Of a stretch of DNA of 9,766 bases, positions 7,172 through 9,766 are shown one piece after another. Position 1 is the stretch's first letter, and each line of letters opens with the position of its first letter. This DNA comes from Aquificota bacterium. Its GTDB lineage: Bacteria > Aquificota > Aquificia > Aquificales > Hydrogenothermaceae. A program made the position numbers and the translations under genes. Location of the stretch: assembly GCA_013153235.1 (NCBI GenBank), contig JAADEU010000101.1, forward strand, positions 1-9,766. Direction: 5' to 3'. A model generated the notes under the pieces. That model worked only from the letters and a program-made list of their open reading frames with translations, was not told the DNA's origin and did not search any database.

Positions 7172-7675
7172 ATGAACAGAGAAAAGTCAGTTGAACTGTT
7201 GAATAAAGCGATAGCGGAGGAGTTGACGGCCATTCACCAGTATATGTACTTTCATTTTGTACTGGATGACCTTGGATACGACCTGCTGGCCTCAATCTTT
7301 AAGAAAACTGCCATTGATGAGATGCTGCATACAGAAAGGTTTGCAGAGAGAATACTCTTCCTTGGCGGAGAAATAGAGATGAAACCTGCAAGGGATATTG
7401 AACACATCAGAGACCCTGAGAAAATGCTGGAATGGGCCATGAAGAGTGAGGAAGAGGCTATTGATATGTACAACGAGTTTGCCGTTGAAGCAACAAACAA
7501 TAGGGATGCAGGAACCAAACAGATATTTGAGTCTGTGATAGCAGATGAAGAGATTCACTACGACAACTTCAGTATAGAGTACGAAAACCTGAAAAAGTTT
7601 GGAAAGGAATACCTGTCACAGCAGGCAATGGAAAGAAGTAAAAGAATTGGAGCTCCCTCAAAGGGGCAGCAGTAG
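7172..7675 (+). CDS. bfr: Bacterioferritin-like ferroxidase
   Basis: This is a four-helix ferritin-superfamily protein of 167 residues, close to the 158 of E. coli bacterioferritin, which oxidises Fe(II) and stores iron in a 24-subunit cytosolic shell. The di-iron ligands can be read: E17 in AEELTAIHQY, E50 and H53 in IDEMLHTER, a glutamate near 93-94 in KSEEEA, and E126 and H129 in DEEIHYD. They are offset by one from E. coli E18, E51, H54, E94, E127 and H130. Met51 lies at the position of the haem ligand Met52, so haem binding between subunits is plausible. The block ERILFLGG is also bacterioferritin-like. The C-terminal tail (SKRIGAPSKGQQ) is slightly extended. The gene has its own promoter with a possible operator and ends 2 bases from the convergent LysE gene. 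A Dps-like or other ferritin-like role is less likely. The symbol is by family. Confidence 0.88.
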   Translation: MNREKSVELLNKAIAEELTAIHQYMYFHFVLDDLGYDLLASIFKKTAIDEMLHTERFAERILFLGGEIEMKPARDIEHIRDPEKMLEWAMKSEEEAIDMYNEFAVEATNNRDAGTKQIFESVIADEEIHYDNFSIEYENLKKFGKEYLSQQAMERSKRIGAPSKGQQ

Positions 7676-7677
7676 TT

Positions 7678-8274
7678 TTATATTCTCCCCAGACCATCCT
7701 TTGCCAGAACAAGCCCAAAGAATATAAACAGCAATCCTATGAATCTTAGCAGGTACAGGTAGTACCTGCTTCTTATAAACTTTTTCATCTTTTCCACAAA
7801 TATAACCATCAGTCCCATACTTCCTGAAATTCCGATAAAAAATGCAACGGTAAAGCCTATTCCCCCGTATATTCCAGCCTGACTGACATACGGTGCACCG
7901 ATAAAGAACCAGAAAAGGTATGTGTATGGATTGAGGATATTCAGCATTACCCCCTTTTTCAGGGAGCCTGTAAGTGAGGTATCGATTTTCACTTCCCTGA
8001 CAAACAGATTTTTGATTCCAAGATAAATCAGCAGTCCTGCACCGGCAAAGTAAATCAGACCCAGAATATGCTCGAGGTTTTTTAACTTATCCAGAATTAT
8101 CAGGGAAAAAATCAGTATAGGAATATCGGTAATTACAGGGGATATGGCCACCAGAAAACCGTTTTTCCTGTGTCCTTTGAGGGTTTCTGCAATCAGCAGT
8201 GCCATTAAAGGTCCTGGTGAAAGGCCTGCCGCCACGCCGAGGGTGAAACCTGTGAGTATATCCTGGATAATCAT
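7678..8274 (-). CDS. LysE/RhtB-family exporter
   Basis: This inner-membrane transporter of 198 residues has about six hydrophobic segments (roughly residues 5-30, 38-62, 70-88, 110-128, 136-160 and 172-192). Family marks are the N-terminal GLSPGPLMALLIAETLKGHRK region and the central N-I-L-N-P-Y motif at the start of the fourth segment. LysE/RhtB proteins export amino acids or related small solutes, but the substrate cannot be read from sequence. The ATG overlaps the upp stop codon by one base (TGATG on the minus strand). No ribosome site is seen at a good distance; the nearest purine block, inside the end of upp, is too far away. Translation therefore probably depends on ribosomes terminating upp. 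Its stop is 2 bases from the end of the bacterioferritin-like gene on the other strand. Confidence 0.9.
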   Translation of the reverse strand: MIIQDILTGFTLGVAAGLSPGPLMALLIAETLKGHRKNGFLVAISPVITDIPILIFSLIILDKLKNLEHILGLIYFAGAGLLIYLGIKNLFVREVKIDTSLTGSLKKGVMLNILNPYTYLFWFFIGAPYVSQAGIYGGIGFTVAFFIGISGSMGLMVIFVEKMKKFIRSRYYLYLLRFIGLLFIFFGLVLAKDGLGRI

Positions 8275-8915
8275 CAGGTATTAAAAGCCCTGTCCCCTGC
8301 ATCGCCGAGTCCTGGCAGGATGTAGCCGTTGTTATCCAGTTTTTCGTCTACCTGGGCAATTACCATGGTTATATCAGGATGGTTTTCACAGACCCTTCTG
8401 ACCCCATCAGGAGCCCCTATAACATTGAGGGTGAATATCCTATCCGGTTTTTTCCCTTTAACCACGGATATGGCGTGGTCCAGAGAACCTCCTGTTGCAA
8501 CCATAGGGTCCAGTATAAATGCGGTTTTGCCCTTAAGTGGAGGAACCCTGTCGTAGTAGACGGTGCTTTTAAGGGTTTTTTCATCCCTTTTAATCGCAAG
8601 GAAACCGGCACTGGCTTCAGGTACAGCCTCAAGAACGCCGTCAAGCATAGGTAGACCTGCCCTTAAAACAGGGATAAACACGTATTTTTCCCCTTTTATG
8701 TACGGAAAATTTCCACTGCCAGACCACAGCTTTATGTTTATCTCTTCTGTCTTTTCATCCTTCAGGGCTTCATACAGCAAAAGTCTCGCAAGCTCAGAAA
8801 GTGTTTTTCTAAATGTGTAGGAATCTGTTTCTAAGTTCCTCAGCCTTGTAACCAGTGTTTTAATCAGTGGATGTCCAGGCTGTATTATATTTTTCATACT
8901 TTTTTCCCTTTGCAT
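8274..8915 (-). CDS. upp: Uracil phosphoribosyltransferase
   Basis: This cytosolic pyrimidine-salvage enzyme converts uracil and PRPP to UMP and pyrophosphate. The three family landmarks are present in order: VFIPVLRAGLPMLDGV (about 79-94), the PRPP loop ILDPMVATGGS (about 134-144), and the uracil-binding C-terminal GYILPGLGDAGDR. At 213 residues it is near the usual 208. Two starts are possible. ATG at 8915 has AGGAG 8 bases upstream. ATG at 8897 has AAGGGA 7 bases upstream and gives 207 residues beginning MKNIIQPGHP, which aligns better with known N-termini. I keep the longer form for its stronger ribosome site. The gene is first in a two-gene unit with the LysE-family exporter and is divergent from mazG. 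Confidence 0.96.
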   Translation of the reverse strand: MQREKSMKNIIQPGHPLIKTLVTRLRNLETDSYTFRKTLSELARLLLYEALKDEKTEEINIKLWSGSGNFPYIKGEKYVFIPVLRAGLPMLDGVLEAVPEASAGFLAIKRDEKTLKSTVYYDRVPPLKGKTAFILDPMVATGGSLDHAISVVKGKKPDRIFTLNVIGAPDGVRRVCENHPDITMVIAQVDEKLDNNGYILPGLGDAGDRAFNT

Positions 8916-8937
8916 ATATTATTCTCCTGTTTATATT
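8910..8937 (+). promoter_or_regulatory. Possible mazG promoter overlapping the upp start
   Basis: TTGCAT (8910-8915) and TATATT (8932-8937) are separated by 16 bases. The -10 matches 5 of 6 but the -35 only 3 of 6, so this is tentative. If real, the -35 lies on the first codons of upp and the two divergent genes compete for the same 55-base gap. I could not find a better-scoring promoter for upp on the opposite strand. Confidence 0.3.
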
Positions 8938-8970
8938 TTATCATCACAGATTGCAGGAGGTTGCTGCCTG

Positions 8971-9750
8971 ATGGAAGAGTGCAGGAAAGAGGGTAAAAAT
9001 TTCCAGAGACTTGTTGATATAATGGAAAGACTAAGGAGGGAATGTCCCTGGGACAGGGAGCAGACAAACTACTCAATAAAGAATAACTTAATAGAAGAGG
9101 CCTATGAACTCCTTGAGGCCATAGAAAAGGATGATAATAAGGCAATGGTTGAGGAGCTTGGGGATGTCCTTCTACAGGTGGTTTTCCATTCCCAGATAAA
9201 GAAGGACCATGGGACCTTTGATATAAATGATGTGATAGAAAATCTGATTGAGAAATTAATAAGAAGACATCCTCATGTGTTTGGTGGGGTTGATTATGCT
9301 TCACTGGAAGGTGAGGACCACCTTAAAAAGTGGGAGGTATTAAAGCAAAAAGAGAAAAACAGGCAGTCAATACTGGATGGTATTCCCTCAAGAATGCCTG
9401 CACTACTCAGGGCTGTAAAGGTCCAGAAGAGGATGGCCAAGGTGGGGTTTGACTGGGATGAGCCGTCGCAGGTGATGGAAAAGGTTGAGGAGGAACTGGA
9501 AGAACTGAAGAATGCCAGAACCAGGGAAGAACTGGTACATGAGATTGGGGACCTGCTCATAGCCGTTACAAACCTTGCCCGTGCTTATGGTATAGACCCG
9601 GAGGAAGCCTTACATAAATCTATAGACAGGAGTATAAGGAGGTTCAGGTACATAGAGGAAAAGGCCAGAAAGGAAGGTAGAAAACTGGAGGAAATGACAT
9701 TAGATGATATGGAACAGTACTGGCAGGAAGCAAAAAGCAAAGGATTATAA
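8971..9750 (+). CDS. mazG: Nucleoside triphosphate pyrophosphohydrolase MazG
   Basis: MazG is a cytosolic all-alpha NTP pyrophosphatase that hydrolyses (d)NTPs to monophosphates and pyrophosphate. It is linked to removal of abnormal nucleotides and, in E. coli, to starvation responses. The two-domain form is present. The N-terminal domain has PWDREQT (26-32), metal motif EEAYE (42-46) and ExxD at E62/D65. The C-terminal, usually the more active, domain has an EExxE helix around 173-178 and E191/D194 in EIGDLL. The linker holds HLKKWEVLKQKEK and GFDWD (159-163). At 259 residues it is close to E. coli MazG (263). AGGAGG at 8955-8960 is 10 bases before the ATG, slightly long but with no better start. 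It is divergent from upp. Nothing recognisable remains in the 16 bases after its stop. Confidence 0.96.
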   Translation: MEECRKEGKNFQRLVDIMERLRRECPWDREQTNYSIKNNLIEEAYELLEAIEKDDNKAMVEELGDVLLQVVFHSQIKKDHGTFDINDVIENLIEKLIRRHPHVFGGVDYASLEGEDHLKKWEVLKQKEKNRQSILDGIPSRMPALLRAVKVQKRMAKVGFDWDEPSQVMEKVEEELEELKNARTREELVHEIGDLLIAVTNLARAYGIDPEEALHKSIDRSIRRFRYIEEKARKEGRKLEEMTLDDMEQYWQEAKSKGL

Positions 9751-9766
9751 ACTCCACAGCAGATTT

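Noticed and set aside
7649..7665. GGAGCTCC palindrome near the end of the bacterioferritin gene as a terminator
   Set aside because: An 8-base palindrome without a loop or a following T-run; it is within coding sequence and likely chance.
8894..9304. A 136-codon minus-strand frame covering the upp/mazG gap
   Set aside because: It overlaps the well-supported mazG gene antisense and the upp start, and its Pro/His/Ser-rich translation has no domain character.
1..9766. A defence, toxin-antitoxin or mobile system, suggested by mazG
   Set aside because: MazG here is the full two-domain housekeeping form, no mazEF or relA gene is adjacent, and no transposase, integrase, nuclease or repeat array is present.

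Overview
The window is a compact, low-to-moderate GC chromosomal segment from a diderm bacterium, probably thermophilic. The diderm call rests on a signal-peptide outer-membrane barrel ending in phenylalanine and on a probable lipoprotein. The thermophile call rests on arginine being written almost entirely as AGA/AGG, frequent ATA isoleucine codons, Lys/Glu-rich proteins and tight packing. The style resembles Aquificota such as Persephonella or Sulfurihydrogenibium, but that is an impression from codon use and gene style and no search was run. No rRNA, tRNA, CRISPR array, insertion sequence, phage gene or defence system was seen.

Left part (1-2892): a promoter-like TATAAT box precedes hemN (oxygen-independent coproporphyrinogen III dehydrogenase, haem synthesis). 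hemN is followed 15 nt later by a PEBP (YbhB/YbcL-family) protein that carries a probable lipoprotein leader. This pair converges, with no spacer at all, on a reverse-strand gene for a small outer-membrane beta-barrel of unknown function. That barrel gene is divergent from uvrA across a 99-bp gap.

Middle (2893-7675): uvrA (complete, both ATPase modules and zinc modules) is followed by a TTG-started alpha/beta hydrolase with a readable Ser-Asp-His triad and an unassigned C-terminal half. Next is a bacterioferritin-like protein behind its own promoter-like TTGACA-N17-TACTAT, whose spacer and -10 box are covered by a perfect 6-1-6 inverted repeat. That repeat is the best candidate operator in the window.

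Right part (7678-9766): a reverse-strand pair, upp (uracil phosphoribosyltransferase) and a LysE-family membrane exporter, is linked by a TGATG stop/start overlap, so translation is probably coupled. upp diverges from mazG (nucleoside triphosphate pyrophosphohydrolase) over only 55 bp.

Most genes are housekeeping: haem synthesis, iron storage, DNA repair, pyrimidine salvage and nucleotide-pool cleaning. The pieces not explained by known biology are the hydrolase's C-terminal region, the orphan barrel, the lipidated PEBP beside hemN, and the substrate of the LysE protein coupled to upp. I did not find a convincing new multi-gene system. The nine genes cover nearly everything and no gene-free stretch exceeds 100 bases.
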